Part shown: positions 36,201 through 46,707 of the stretch, in pieces | Numbering within the stretch: position 1 is the stretch's first letter | Layout of the letters: every line of letters begins with the position of its first letter | Origin: Symsagittifera roscoffensis | Taxonomy: Eukaryota; Xenacoelomorpha; Acoela; Convolutidae | Length of the DNA: 64,000 bases | Assembly: GCF_963678635.1 (NCBI RefSeq) | Contig: NC_087064.1 | Location: 35,036,515 to 35,100,514, forward strand | Direction: 5' to 3' | Notes under the pieces: generated by a model | Seen by the model: only the letters and a program-made list of their open reading frames with translations | Database searches by the model: none | Told to the model about the DNA's origin: nothing | Position numbers and translations under genes: made by a program

Positions 36201-36450
36201 ACATTAAGCATAATTTTCTGAATAATTACCTGGTTGTGTAGAAATTTGTAATTTTCACCTTCTAGGGCAACAATTTGCTCGTGTTGGGCGTCAATAAGAT
36301 CCAATTTTTGATCAAAAATTGTTTTTTATCTGTAAAAGGATAAAATTCCGAGTGTTCAGTTTGTTGTAAGATTTTAGAGCAAAAACTCATGTTTTTAGAG
36401 CAAAAACTCCAGCGAAATTGCAACTAGACCACATTTGACATCCAAATCCA
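33250..36450 (-). mobile_element. Decayed LINE (non-LTR) retrotransposon
   Basis: Minus-strand fragments in LINE order. About 36450-35620 resembles an ORF1 protein (ATDREILEQFGFSLK, then a Lys-rich tail). 35243-34930 resembles part of the endonuclease (YRRPSQLFVKLQQDLEK). 34510-34286 is the basic pre-RT stretch (RDRLHKKYISKQSK, IRESKKWS). RT follows, with a FRAISLLSSSDKVIEK-like block and the catalytic box FVDDTTLF at 33463-33440. All frames are broken. CR1/L2/jockey-like by general look; the clade is not determined. Confidence 0.65.
34930..35365. repeat. Imperfect direct duplication (~220 bp) inside the LINE
   Basis: Two copies beginning TTCTCGGCGGCATT (about 34950 and 35162) share AAAGAGTTGT, GGTACAAAACG(C/T)AGATTAAA, TTTCGACACT and GTTACAAA(T/A)GCTGCAAC. 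Divergence of several percent shows that the duplication is old. Confidence 0.65.
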
Positions 36451-36949
36451 AGTTAATTTAATAAATTTTTTGCAACAATTATGCTAAAAACAACAATTGG
36501 GCTTTTGTTTTGGGTGAACAACTTGTTATTGTTTCTAATTGACTAAAGCTGAAACTGTTGCCAGGAACTTTTTTTATTTATGAACTTTCTAGGCAACCAA
36601 TCGTGTCAATCTGTTCAAAGTAGTTTATTTTTATACGTTTTTTTTGGCGTTTTTGAACTTCGATATCAGAACTGGCATTAGCAGAAACGGAGTGAAGAAC
36701 CTAATCAAAAAATGCAAATCGACTACGAAAAATCTTTGAAAAAAAAGGAAAGAAAGTATTATTCCTATGTATAATTGTTCGCTTTTCAAGTTTTTCGATA
36801 TTACCTGAGATAATCAAGCTCTTCAAGACAATGTTAAAATGCGATAGAAGAATCAGAAAAACCTATACACTCCTAGAGAAAAGTGAGCAATGCTGCAAAA
36901 ATGGTTTTATTTGACTATTCTAGCTGGCAAGATTTCATAACTGCCATGC

Positions 36950-39000
36950 CAAACTACCATTGATACAACGACAACCGCATCCAATGTTAGGGCTCAAATC
37001 TGCAACTTGGGCGGAAGTTAGAACAAACTTCGTTCATGAAACAAAAATGGAGCAAAAAAAACAAAGCTATAAGGCGTTCATTTCGAGATTGTCAGATCGT
37101 GTAATCCATCCGCTGTCATGGCAATGATAGTGTGCGAGGACGATTTCTGTTAATATCATTGCCCTTGCAGGGGAGCAGAAGTGCCGCTTTCAAGGGTTGT
37201 AACTGACGGGCTGTTTCTACAGCTGCAAATGGCACCACCTTACCTTCCCTATACAGAGGTGCGCGGAAAGCATGCTTTTTCCGGGTTTTTAGTTACGGAG
37301 CTTGTTAAGTCGGTCGGATCATTTCGTCTATTTTTTTAAAACCTGACCTTACTTGCCAGCCATAACCCTATAAATGTTTCTTAATCCTGCTCCCCTTGCA
37401 ATCAAAAAAATTTACGGACCTCAGCCACTGTCTGCTGCCACGTAGGTGGTTTGGATCGTTTTTAAGTCTAGCGTTTTCAAAAACTCGAAGCGCATAATAC
37501 TAACCTTAAACGCCAGCTCGTAACAAATACCCTTCAACAGCTAATTCCCACCCAGTAATCACAATTCCCCTCGTAACCAATCAAATTCCGATTTCGCGTC
37601 ATGACTCAAGCCACACCTACTGCAACGAACCCCCCAATCAACCAAGCCAACCCCCTCTGCAATTAAAGTGTTATGGTCTCTGTGGGAAAGCAAGGGACAT
37701 TTCAGCCTTATTGCGCGAACACCAATTCCAAGGCGGCAAAACCCTCAGGAAATTTACAATCGCATTGCCTATGTACAGTCCACTGTTGGCATATTGGACA
37801 AATAGCACTAGCTTTTTAAACAAACCATTTTAATTTTCTCATTCACTGAACAAATTACTCAAATTTGGAAAAATTCCAGTGTGGTACCATATCCAAAACC
37901 AGTAAAGGATCTCAATTTTTTTTTACTGATACCGCCCAGGGTCTGTTATAAACCCAGCTGTCAAAATACTAGAATCTCTGATCCATCAAACCCCAACCAA
38001 TTTTTTTTGCACAAATCCCTTCATTAACATACCTTCCACCACCATAGCCCTTTCAACTTTTGACTTTTTTGTTTTAGCGACGGTGTCAACCAACAAAGGC
38101 CCGCAAAAGGACAGTCTTGGCCACACTTGATTTTTCAAAAAATTTTTCAAATTTTGTGAAAAACGTTGCCCTGATCTCCTTTAACGCACCAGCCTACCGG
38201 AAAACCTAATTAAATGGTTGTCAAACTACTTAAGTGAGCGGCGTCAATCAAAAAATAGCTTCAGTGATGTACTGCCAGAATCTAGGATCTGTCAACGGCA
38301 GCTTTTCGTCCAGGCTTTTTTCAAGAATCAGTTTAACCGCTACGATTTTTTCTTACGTCCATAATGCTGCACTATCCTCCCGGATGTACAATTGTAGTCT
38401 AGCGCTGATGTTTTTCACCCTTTTGTCCGTTCCAACAACATTTCAACGGGCTTATCAGTCTTATTCGCTTATCTAACTAAGTTAAAAAGGTTTTTACCTC
38501 AAGTTCCTTTGTTTTTTTTTTTCATTTTTTCAAGGTTTGGCCAGCTTTTTTTTTGTTTTTATACAATGATTTTAACACTGATCAGAAAATTGAATTGATC
38601 AAAACTTTAAGGCCTCTCCCGAAATTTTCTAAAAATTTGTTGTCTTCTTTGGTTGCTCCCTAACATTTGCAGAACATTGCAAACGAACATCCGCAAAAGC
38701 CGCGCGCAGGATATCGATCCTGACAGTTTTATTCGGAACTTCCTGGAGCCAGATCAAAGAAACTTTATTGGTTACTTAAAGCTGCGATAATACCAGTTTT
38801 AGACGATGCAAGCCCAGCCTGCTCCCTGGGTGCCATTAAATTTTCTTTAAAAAACCTGCAAACAGTTGAGAATGCTGCTCTCCTCGTGATTATTGTGTGC
38901 ACAAAGATGGGCGCAAAAGAACATTTATATTTAAGAACGTGAATTTTTAAATCTGGACCACCACAATCACCAGTGGCGTTGCAGTTCACCCTCCAAACTT
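36950..39000 (+). mobile_element. Decayed LINE retrotransposon, plus strand
   Basis: Broken but ordered matches to a jockey/CR1-type RT: about 37860-38100 (TIALSTFDF-like stretch), LDFSK near 38125, then LPENLIKWLSNYLSERRQS at 38194-38250, and the C-terminal thumb region at 38680-38960 (TSAKAARRISIL, a TSWSQIKETL-like block and a VENAALLV-like block). Many stops and frameshifts occur. The 38234-38476 ORF is an out-of-frame part of it. It faces the minus-strand LINE tail to head. Confidence 0.6.
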
Positions 39001-41500
39001 TTGATTCATCAAACGCGCTACTTTTCTATCATCAATATCTCAAACACCCCACGGAATATCCGACCTTCGTTGCTTGACTTATACGACCCTTATGAGACAT
39101 AGAATAGCCCCCAAGGAATATCCGCACTCAGTGGATCAATTTTATTTTTACGCCCCCGTGAGACTATCTTATTACAAACTAACACTCTTCCGCCTTTCAG
39201 AAATTTTAGTGAACAAAGTTCATTTATAAACAACATTTTTAAAGTATATAGAAGGAGTTGAACAAGACATAACAATTGCACCATCCTCCAAAAGTTGTGC
39301 CCCTTAGACTACCTAAAGCCTCCTCCGCCCAAAATACCTCCCTCGTTTCACTAGTAGAATCTTTGCTTAATTGAGATCCGTTTACAAACCCTTCATAAAT
39401 ACGTTCCTGGGGGACGTTCCCGAATTGACCACAACGCCCCCCCCCCCCCAAACTGCCCGTATTGTCCTTACCCACAAATACTCTTCATATTTTTCACTAT
39501 TCCTAGAGCAGCACTTTCTTGACCCAAATAAGCATGTGATTCGTCCGACGAAATTGTGACGTTTCTGGGACTCTGTTTAAGCATGCCGGAAGCGCTCCAT
39601 CGGGGCTGAAAACAACAAAAACAAAAACAACAATCTGACTACGCGAAAGTGCAACGTGAAAAATACAGATGGATAAAAACGACCATAAGGCGCAAAAAAA
39701 GGCGCTCAAGAATAAAGAGAAACTGATTATGCTTGAACAGGCTGCATTGCTTCTCAAAGATCCTCTACGAATCGCAGAAACCACAATTTTTGTTGGATAA
39801 ATAGGAAAAATTGGAATTACTATTGGAATCAGGAAATACTAATTTTTGGGTGTTTCAGCGCCATTATAAGAACAAGAGTTTCAAAAATCTTTAAAAAAAT
39901 GTCAAAATTGTGTAAAAAATGATTGAAATAATTTTCAACGATATTTTTTTCCGTTTCTTAAGTTTTGATTTCAGAAACTGCTTTCCAGTTGGCTTATTCG
40001 ACTATGATTTGTAAATATGCCAGGTTTTTTGTTCAGTTTTTTTTATCACACCGCACAGAAAAAATACTTTTTTTGAAATACTTGAAAAACATTTTTTTTG
40101 TATTCTCTAAGTCTATACTCGGAACATTGTGCGCATCTTGCACAGTAACCAGCTATCCTTGTTTAATTTTGTCGCGCAGATTTTTTTGAAAAGACTTCGA
40201 ACAAGGTCGAAAAACAATTTTTTTTCTATCTTTTTGGATAGCGTATCGATTTCAGACCTCCGCCCGGCATCCTACGAAGTCTCCTCGCAATTGCATAGAA
40301 TATCGTTTAGAGGCCTGCCTAGATAAATTAATGAAAATTTCAGCAAAAAATTCGCTAAGCTATATAAGACATTGTACAGAACAAATCGCTTAAATTTGGG
40401 TATGTTTTCATATTTTCGAACTTGTTATAACTTCAGTATTTGTGGCAAAACAGGTTCTACTAGCACAGTTTGGACACTCTTCCAAGACCTAAAATATTGT
40501 AGCATAGTTTTGCGGGTTTCTACGAAAGCGGAAGAATGACATTGTCCCACTCCAAATGGGTGCTGATAGAGTTGACTATTATTTTGGTATCAGCTCGGGA
40601 ATCCCAATTATCACAAAAGTAAAAAAAATAGACGAAAAAATTGACAGGTGAAATAACTTGAAAATGTGAATGGGTTTGAGTAGTTTCTTGGATGCCGGGA
40701 TGTAATACGGAGATGCATTTTATCGAAACGAGATACTGCAAAGTAATGCTCACATTACAGAGTACCCTAAAAAACAAATGATGATTGTATTAACTATAAT
40801 TAAGCACCAAAGTGTTAGGAAAACAAGTTACGATACGGCGTGACTTTTTGAAATAAACCCTACGCAGAGGGAGCTTTGAGAACACAGTTATCGTTAAGGA
40901 GATTGGAACCCTTGAGACAATCGGTCCTTTAGACAATTGTGACCTTTGGATGACCAGGACAGGACGTTTAGTTGATCGCTATTTCTGTGTCTTTTGAGAC
41001 AGTTGAGACAGTTCGGGTTATTGTTACCCTTGAGATAATGAGTTACTTTTACCTTTCAAACGAGATGACTCAAACATTGAGACAGCTCAAACCCTGCAAT
41101 ATTTTGGGATCGTCCCTTTTTGCGAAAAACGTTTCTTCAGCCAATACTATGTCTTTTCTCTAAGAAAATTACAGTTGAAATTATTTCAGATGTTCGCGAT
41201 TTTTTTTGGTCTAAATTAGTTCTTAGTCGAACTTTTCTTTGTTCAAAACATTCATTTTTCAAACTCCGTTGTTTTTAACACAGTATTAATTTTTGTGCCA
41301 CGTTTTTCCTGGGCCAGGTTTTTCCTCGGTTGACACAACTTTTCAGTCGAACTTGGTCGAAATGTTTTTCTGCGTTCGAGCAGAATCAATAGTTTACATG
41401 CGCCGAGACGTTGGAAATATGAGACCTGCCTCCGCTTGAAACACACAAACTTTTAATCAAGTCAAATAAAACACAAATTGCAACCTGTGAACCTTTATTG
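39001..41500. other. No firm gene
   Basis: Mostly AT-rich. It contains a poly-C run near 39438 and a short Lys-rich plus ORF (39669-39800, starting MDKNDHKAQKKALKNK) that follows an acceptor-like TACAG and could be a stray exon. A degenerate GAGACAGTT-type repeat lies at 40900-41100. Nothing else is supported. Confidence 0.35.
39960..40320. repeat. Family C partial copy
   Basis: CATTGTGCGCATCTTGCACAGTAACCAGCTATCC-type block, written here only as CTTGCACAGTAACCAGCTAT, matches the copies near 50550 and 58490. Confidence 0.4.
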
Positions 41501-41519
41501 TTTCTCTGATAAGTAAGAG

Positions 41520-43330
41520 TAGAAGTTTTTAAGAATTTGGAATTTTCTCAAAATACAACATATTTTGTACAAAATTTAAGACGTAGCCGCTTAATCACAG
41601 AGGCTTCGTACAATCTGTTGCCTCCATTACACCATTAACATCAGATTCAGACGGGTAATTGGCGAAAAAAGTTAACAATTTTCAAGAACGGACAAGAAAT
41701 CAAAAAATTGATTTTTCTGAGAGCCAAAATTTTTTTGTAATAAAATTTTAAACATAGCCGCTTAAACAGGAGAATTTTTCCCAAACGTTTGCATTGAACC
41801 AAAAATCTTAGATTTGAGATGGTAGTATTAGGACAAAAAGATTCAAAAACGGTCAAAAAATTAACTTTTTGATTTTTTTCTAGGATTCATAGTTTTAGTG
41901 GAAACGAGATCATAGCCGCTTATGCAGAGAAGCTTCAAACTAACAGCTCTCTGCATTAAACCTAAAATCTTGTATTTGGATAAGCGTTTTATGAATAAGT
42001 CAAAAAGTTGAATTAATGGACAAAAATTGTACGTTTGACTTTTCCAAAGGTCGTAACTTTTCATTTCAAAAAATTGGGAGGTAACCGTTTATCACAACCC
42101 TCTATCTGATTGAATTCCAAGTCTATGATTTGGGAGAACAGTTTTTAATAAAACTTCAAAAAGTTTCGAAAAACTCAAAAAATCAAAAATTTGGCTTTTA
42201 CGAGGGCCTGTAACTTCTGTGAAGACATTTGCGTGTAGCCTATTATGCTGGAGATCTTCCCACTACCCGTTCTCTCCATGGAACTCAAATTTCCAGAATT
42301 GGGCGAAAAGTGTTTGAAAATATTCAAAAAATTTTAAAACAAGGTTTTGACTTTTCCGAGAGTCAAAACTTTTCGTCCAAAAAAAACGGAAGGCAGCCGT
42401 TTTTACGAGGAAGTTTACCACAACCCATCTATTTCAAAAAGTCAAAATGATTTAGGAAACAGTCAAAAAACCGAAAGTTTGACTTTTGCGAGGGCCACAA
42501 CTTTTTCTGTAAAATGGTATGGGCGTAGCCGTTTAAAAAACCTTTCATCCAATGAATTCAAAATCTTTAATTTGGGTGGGCAGTTTTCGAGAAAATCAAA
42601 ACAATCTAGAAATGTAGCAGTGGAAAAGTCCCCCACAGACTAGTTTGAAGGCTGTAGAAAGTGAGGTAAGGTACAAAAAAGAGACTAGGGGATTATGCAG
42701 GCACATGGGAGAGTGAGGGATCTTACATTTTTGAGAGAAAGTAGAGTTGAGAAACTAAAATGTTTGAGAGTTCGAATTTTTTTCAAAAAAATGAAATGAA
42801 ACAAAAAAACATAAGAACTCGATGCCATGCATTTTCTATAATACCTTTTTCTATCAAACAGGGTTTCAAGGGCTTCACTGGTATATGAAACACTAGCTAA
42901 ACTAGCTGGTTATTTGCGAGTTTCTCTCAACCTTTTATTTGAACAAAACCAAAATCTCCTATTTGATTTTTAAGAAATAATTTTAAATTTTCAAAAACGG
43001 AAAATAAAAAAAGTTTTTTTTTTACAAAAATTTGAACTTTTTTTCAAAAAAACCAATGAGATTAGCCGCCAAAAAAAGGAAGCTGTCCACAAACCGTTTA
43101 GTCAATTAAACGAAAAATGTCAGATTCTGCAGGGTGGTTTTCAAGAAAATTCAGAAATTTTCGAAAGTGGTAGAAAAATATCAAAACTTGGACGTTTTTG
43201 AGGGCAGTAACTTGTTGTTGAAAATCAATTGTGTTTAGTCGCTTATGCAGGGCAGCTTCAAACAACATAATTTTTTGATGACAACCATTATCTTCGATTA
43301 GGGAGGCCAGTTTTCGAGGAAAAAATATCC
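41520..43330. repeat. ~155-bp degenerate tandem repeat
   Basis: The word TAGCCGCTTA(T/A)(G/C)CAG or variants, followed by GCTTC(A)AAC, recurs at about 41582, 41755, 41913, 42083, 42234, 42395, 42528 and 43237, spaced 130-175 bp. Between these lie GTCAAAAA and TTTGACTTTT(C/G)CGAG(A/G)G words. Heavily diverged satellite; ORFs within it (41647-42643) are not genes. Confidence 0.65.
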
Positions 43331-43641
43331 CAATTAAGCTGAACGTTCATATTTCGAAAAAAAGAATCAATTTTGTAGTTAATCTCTTTTTTACAGTATT
43401 CGACTTTTATGCTCGATTAAAATGAACAGTTTGAATGTATATTTGAACCATTCTGTTATTTTGACACACTCGCAAAGCCATGCATACATACTGCCACAAT
43501 TTGAAAAGATAGTTAAGATAGCCGAATTAAATTAATATACACTAATTGAACTGCAATTAGTTCAAAGAGCGATAGAGAGAGAGAGAGATAGTTTTCGCCC
43601 TTCAATCTTGAAAACAAATGGTCGTTTGAAGTGTGCCTTTT

Positions 43642-46262
43642 TTAGTACTTGTAGAGTTTGACTTTGTGGACTTCTTTGTCAATGCACTCTCTGCTTTTGT
43701 TGAAGTACATGAAACAACCGTCTTTCCGGACCAGTTTCTTGATAAAGCCATTGTGGGGCCACCTGAAACATGGGCCACGATGCAAATCATGACTCGAATT
43801 TTTTAAATTCTTGAAAAATTTTGCAAGATTTTGATATAACTAGTCATAAATTGTGTCCCTTTTTTGCATGGACGAAGTTTGATGGCATCGGTAGACTTAC
43901 ACTCAATCATGCATAAGTTACTGCTTGCAGTGTTTGAATGAACGAAACAGGCACAGCAGGGAAAAATTGGCTACTCTCTAGTCAACAAACACTTTATGGC
44001 ACAGATATCCTAAATCCTCTTTCCAACAAGGACAAGAAAAATGCACCAATATTGAAGTTACAAGCAAACCCATCATATTTCCAGGTCGATAAAAAGAGAG
44101 GTTGTTGTTCTCGAGAAACATAAGGGCAGGGTAAAGTACCTGTCAATCTTCTCCTGTGGGTTGTTCATCGAGTGCTCGAAGTCGAATAGGTCTCTGAATC
44201 CAGCACACTGGAACCGATAGTTCTCCTCCACACTCTCATCCCAAGTGTGAACTCTAAATATAAAGAAAGCATATCCATTATTCAAGGAAAACTTAAGAAA
44301 CCCCTCTCGAGAAACACTACTTCGGTCCGCCTCTGTCTACTTAGATCCTACTATAAAAAATAGTGGTTGCTGTGGGTGTTTTATATTTTCTTACAGAATA
44401 ATTTTCTACTCTTTCAGAAACTTTTTTCCTAGGTAACGAAACGAGAGAGCGTTCAACTACATATACCATGATCTGCAACTGCAAAACGAGGTGACAATAG
44501 CTAAAAGATTGTCAAAAGGTTGAAGGAAATCTACGTTGAAGGTAATCTGGCGGCGCTTTTAACGGAAATTTCCTCACTCCAGTGTCCGCTCATGAGTACA
44601 TGTTTGATTATTCTCCTTTCCTACCTTCGTTATAACTCAAATTGTTTTCAAAAAATCTTTGAAACCAATTTTTTTATTTAGGGAGGAAGTTGAGAATAAC
44701 TAAAAGCTGCTAAATTGGGCAGTAAAATAAAGCAATGATCAATTTGAATGATGTAAACTCACCTGTGTACCCCTTTATAGGGTGCTGACATATCCACAGC
44801 GGCTGCCATTTTGTCCTCTCCTCTGTCTCTGTCTCTGTCTCTGCTGCTTGTACTCTGGCTACGCTGTCTGCCCTCTTTTATGTTGTTTCTGTTGTTGCCA
44901 GAGGGACTTCTGGATTTGGATGCACTCTTATTTTTGGCTTCCTTGTCCAAATTGATCACCTGAAAAATGTTCGATATGGTTTTGCTTAGTTTATTTCTAA
45001 AACAATTCCGATCTGTTTACGGCTCTTTTCCGGTCCTGCTTTGATTTTTTCGAAAGCCTAACTAAAATGACATCTGACATTCTGAACTGTAATAAAAATC
45101 TAAACTGTCAGCGTGAACTATTGAACAATATTTTACAAAATTTCTTACTGCTAATTTCCGCTTGAATAACTTTTGAAAAGAGCTTTATTTCGTAATCTTT
45201 CGAGAGGGGTGAGAAACTGGAAAAGAGCCCTGTTTTAAAATTTCCCCATGCTTTTATGTGGTATCTGTTCTTGTTTTTTTCCAGTCTCCCCTTATTACCC
45301 ATTCTGTGATTGTTTATTATGGAGGCTATAATTAGCAAAAGGAGGAGAGAAGGACCGCCCGGGTTGACCATTTTACAAAAAAAATCCCTATCTCAGAACT
45401 TCTTATAAGATTTGTAGGAATTTTTGCAATCTTACAACTTTCTTATAAGAAAAATTTCCTATCTTGCAACACTTTTAAAGCCTAATTTATTAAGAAGTTA
45501 TAGATTGTTATAAGAAAAGTTCTAAGGTAATGACTTATGGTTAACTTAATTCTTAAATCAAAGGGTGTCACTGTAACCAAGGTTTCCTGTCATAACAAAT
45601 GCGGTGTGAGCAAACTTTACGCAATTTTGTTGCAGTTCAAAAAGAGAGTGACAAATGGAAAAGGGTTGGGATCTCTACCCCTCCCCTTAGGGACGAACAA
45701 AACTTGATCAAATTACATCTTAACGAATTTATATGCAGAACAAAAGCGATGTCACTGTGAAAAACTTTCAGCAAACATTCCATTCAGCAACTTGTCTTAA
45801 ATGAAAACTTTAAATGTTTTTCCTAAATATTTTAGAAAATTGAAAAATATGATTTTTGAAAAAAAGTCGTTATTATTTTTTGTTTAAAAAATATATTTTT
45901 GAAAGGGATGTTATTTGATTGCGATCCAAACAAAGGTTGAAATTTTCATACCTGGTTTTGAACAACTGATTTTGTGTTTGATTGTTTTGACAAATGCAGT
46001 TATTTCTTAATTCTGCTAAATGGTGGAAGATTAAAGCACCTTTTGCTACTTGATTTAAACAGCAGCGGTTACTGAATGAATTAAATAATCTTTTTTATAT
46101 GCGTCGTTTTCTACATGCAGCTGTATGCGTGAGGTGTACACGTGCTCAGATTCGATGGAGGGGGCTGAACTGTGATCAGAATTATACCTGCAGTTTTTCG
46201 TTGTTTTCATCCGCTATGACGATCGAATTGCGGCTGGCGCGTCTTGCTTGAGTCGAATACAT
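43642..46262 (-). CDS. MEIG1: MEIG1 homologue (meiosis-expressed gene 1), 4 exons
   Basis: Exons 46262-46188, 44959-44763, 44253-44140 and 43762-43642 (stop TAA) join with perfect GT-AG sites and matching phases (0, 2, 2) into 168 aa. The C-terminal ~75 residues are the MEIG1 fold: [12 protein letters not shown] and [20 protein letters not shown] ending [10 protein letters not shown], very close to the 88-aa mammalian protein. The four residues known in mouse MEIG1 to bind PACRG (W50, K57, F66, Y68) are all kept, here W130, K137, F146 and Y148. MEIG1-PACRG works in the manchette/cargo system that builds the sperm flagellum. The N-terminal ~90 residues are an extension: a basic start ([13 protein letters not shown]) and a Ser/Arg-rich part with [10 protein letters not shown], absent from vertebrate MEIG1. 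The start is the first ATG of exon 1. It is divergent to DNAL4. Confidence 0.92.
45021..45229. mobile_element. TIR MITE (family D), copy 1, in MEIG1 intron 1
   Basis: Terminal repeats GGCTCTTTTCC and GGAAAAGAGCC. Flanks CTGTTTAC and CTGTTTTA are a near-perfect 8-bp target duplication, as for hAT elements. 209 bp, non-coding. Confidence 0.8.
45390..45530. repeat. Small inverted-repeat element in MEIG1 intron 1
   Basis: AGAACTTCTTATAAG at the left and CTTATAA-type complement TTATAAGAAAAGTTCT at the right, about 110 bp apart, with more CTTATAAG palindromes between. MITE-like, diverged. Confidence 0.4.
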
Positions 46263-46707
46263 CTTTAGCTCCAACAAACAAAAACATCAAGATTTATCTA
46301 TATATCTTTTATACTGATTTTATGCATATCATTTGAAAAATATGTATATTTGACTGGTAAATTTGAGTAACGTTGATTATGGTTGTATCGTTGGTACATT
46401 TGGTTCAATATAGCTGACTGAATACTAAGTGATATGTATTAAAATATGTGCGGGAAAAAAAACAAAAACACGATATTTTCTCGAATAATTCTGCACGTGT
46501 TTTTTGAACAATCTCATGGTATATCAATCTTGCTCTGCACATATTTCATCATCTGAATTGAATAGACAGTTTCTGTTTGTAGTTCATCAAAGATTTGAAT
46601 ATTGAAAAGTTTTTTTTCTGAGAAACGGTGATTTGTGCAGCTATTCGTGATTCCCAAATTATTTAGTAATAAAATCCAAATTATCATTCCAAATTTCTTG
46701 TGGCAAA
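46263..46707. promoter_or_regulatory. Putative bidirectional promoter between MEIG1 and DNAL4
   Basis: The 445 bp between the two divergent start codons must hold both 5' UTRs and core promoters. It is AT-rich with no obvious TATA pair, and I could not see a clean RFX X-box. Co-regulation of two flagellar genes from here is inference from the layout. The minus ORF 46765-46514 that crosses it overlaps DNAL4 exon 1 and is a shadow. Confidence 0.5.

Noticed and set aside
38234-38476. 80-aa plus-strand ORF as an independent gene
   Set aside because: An out-of-frame piece of the decayed plus-strand LINE reverse transcriptase.
41647-42643. ORFs in the 155-bp tandem repeat
   Set aside because: Repeat-derived, in different frames of successive units.
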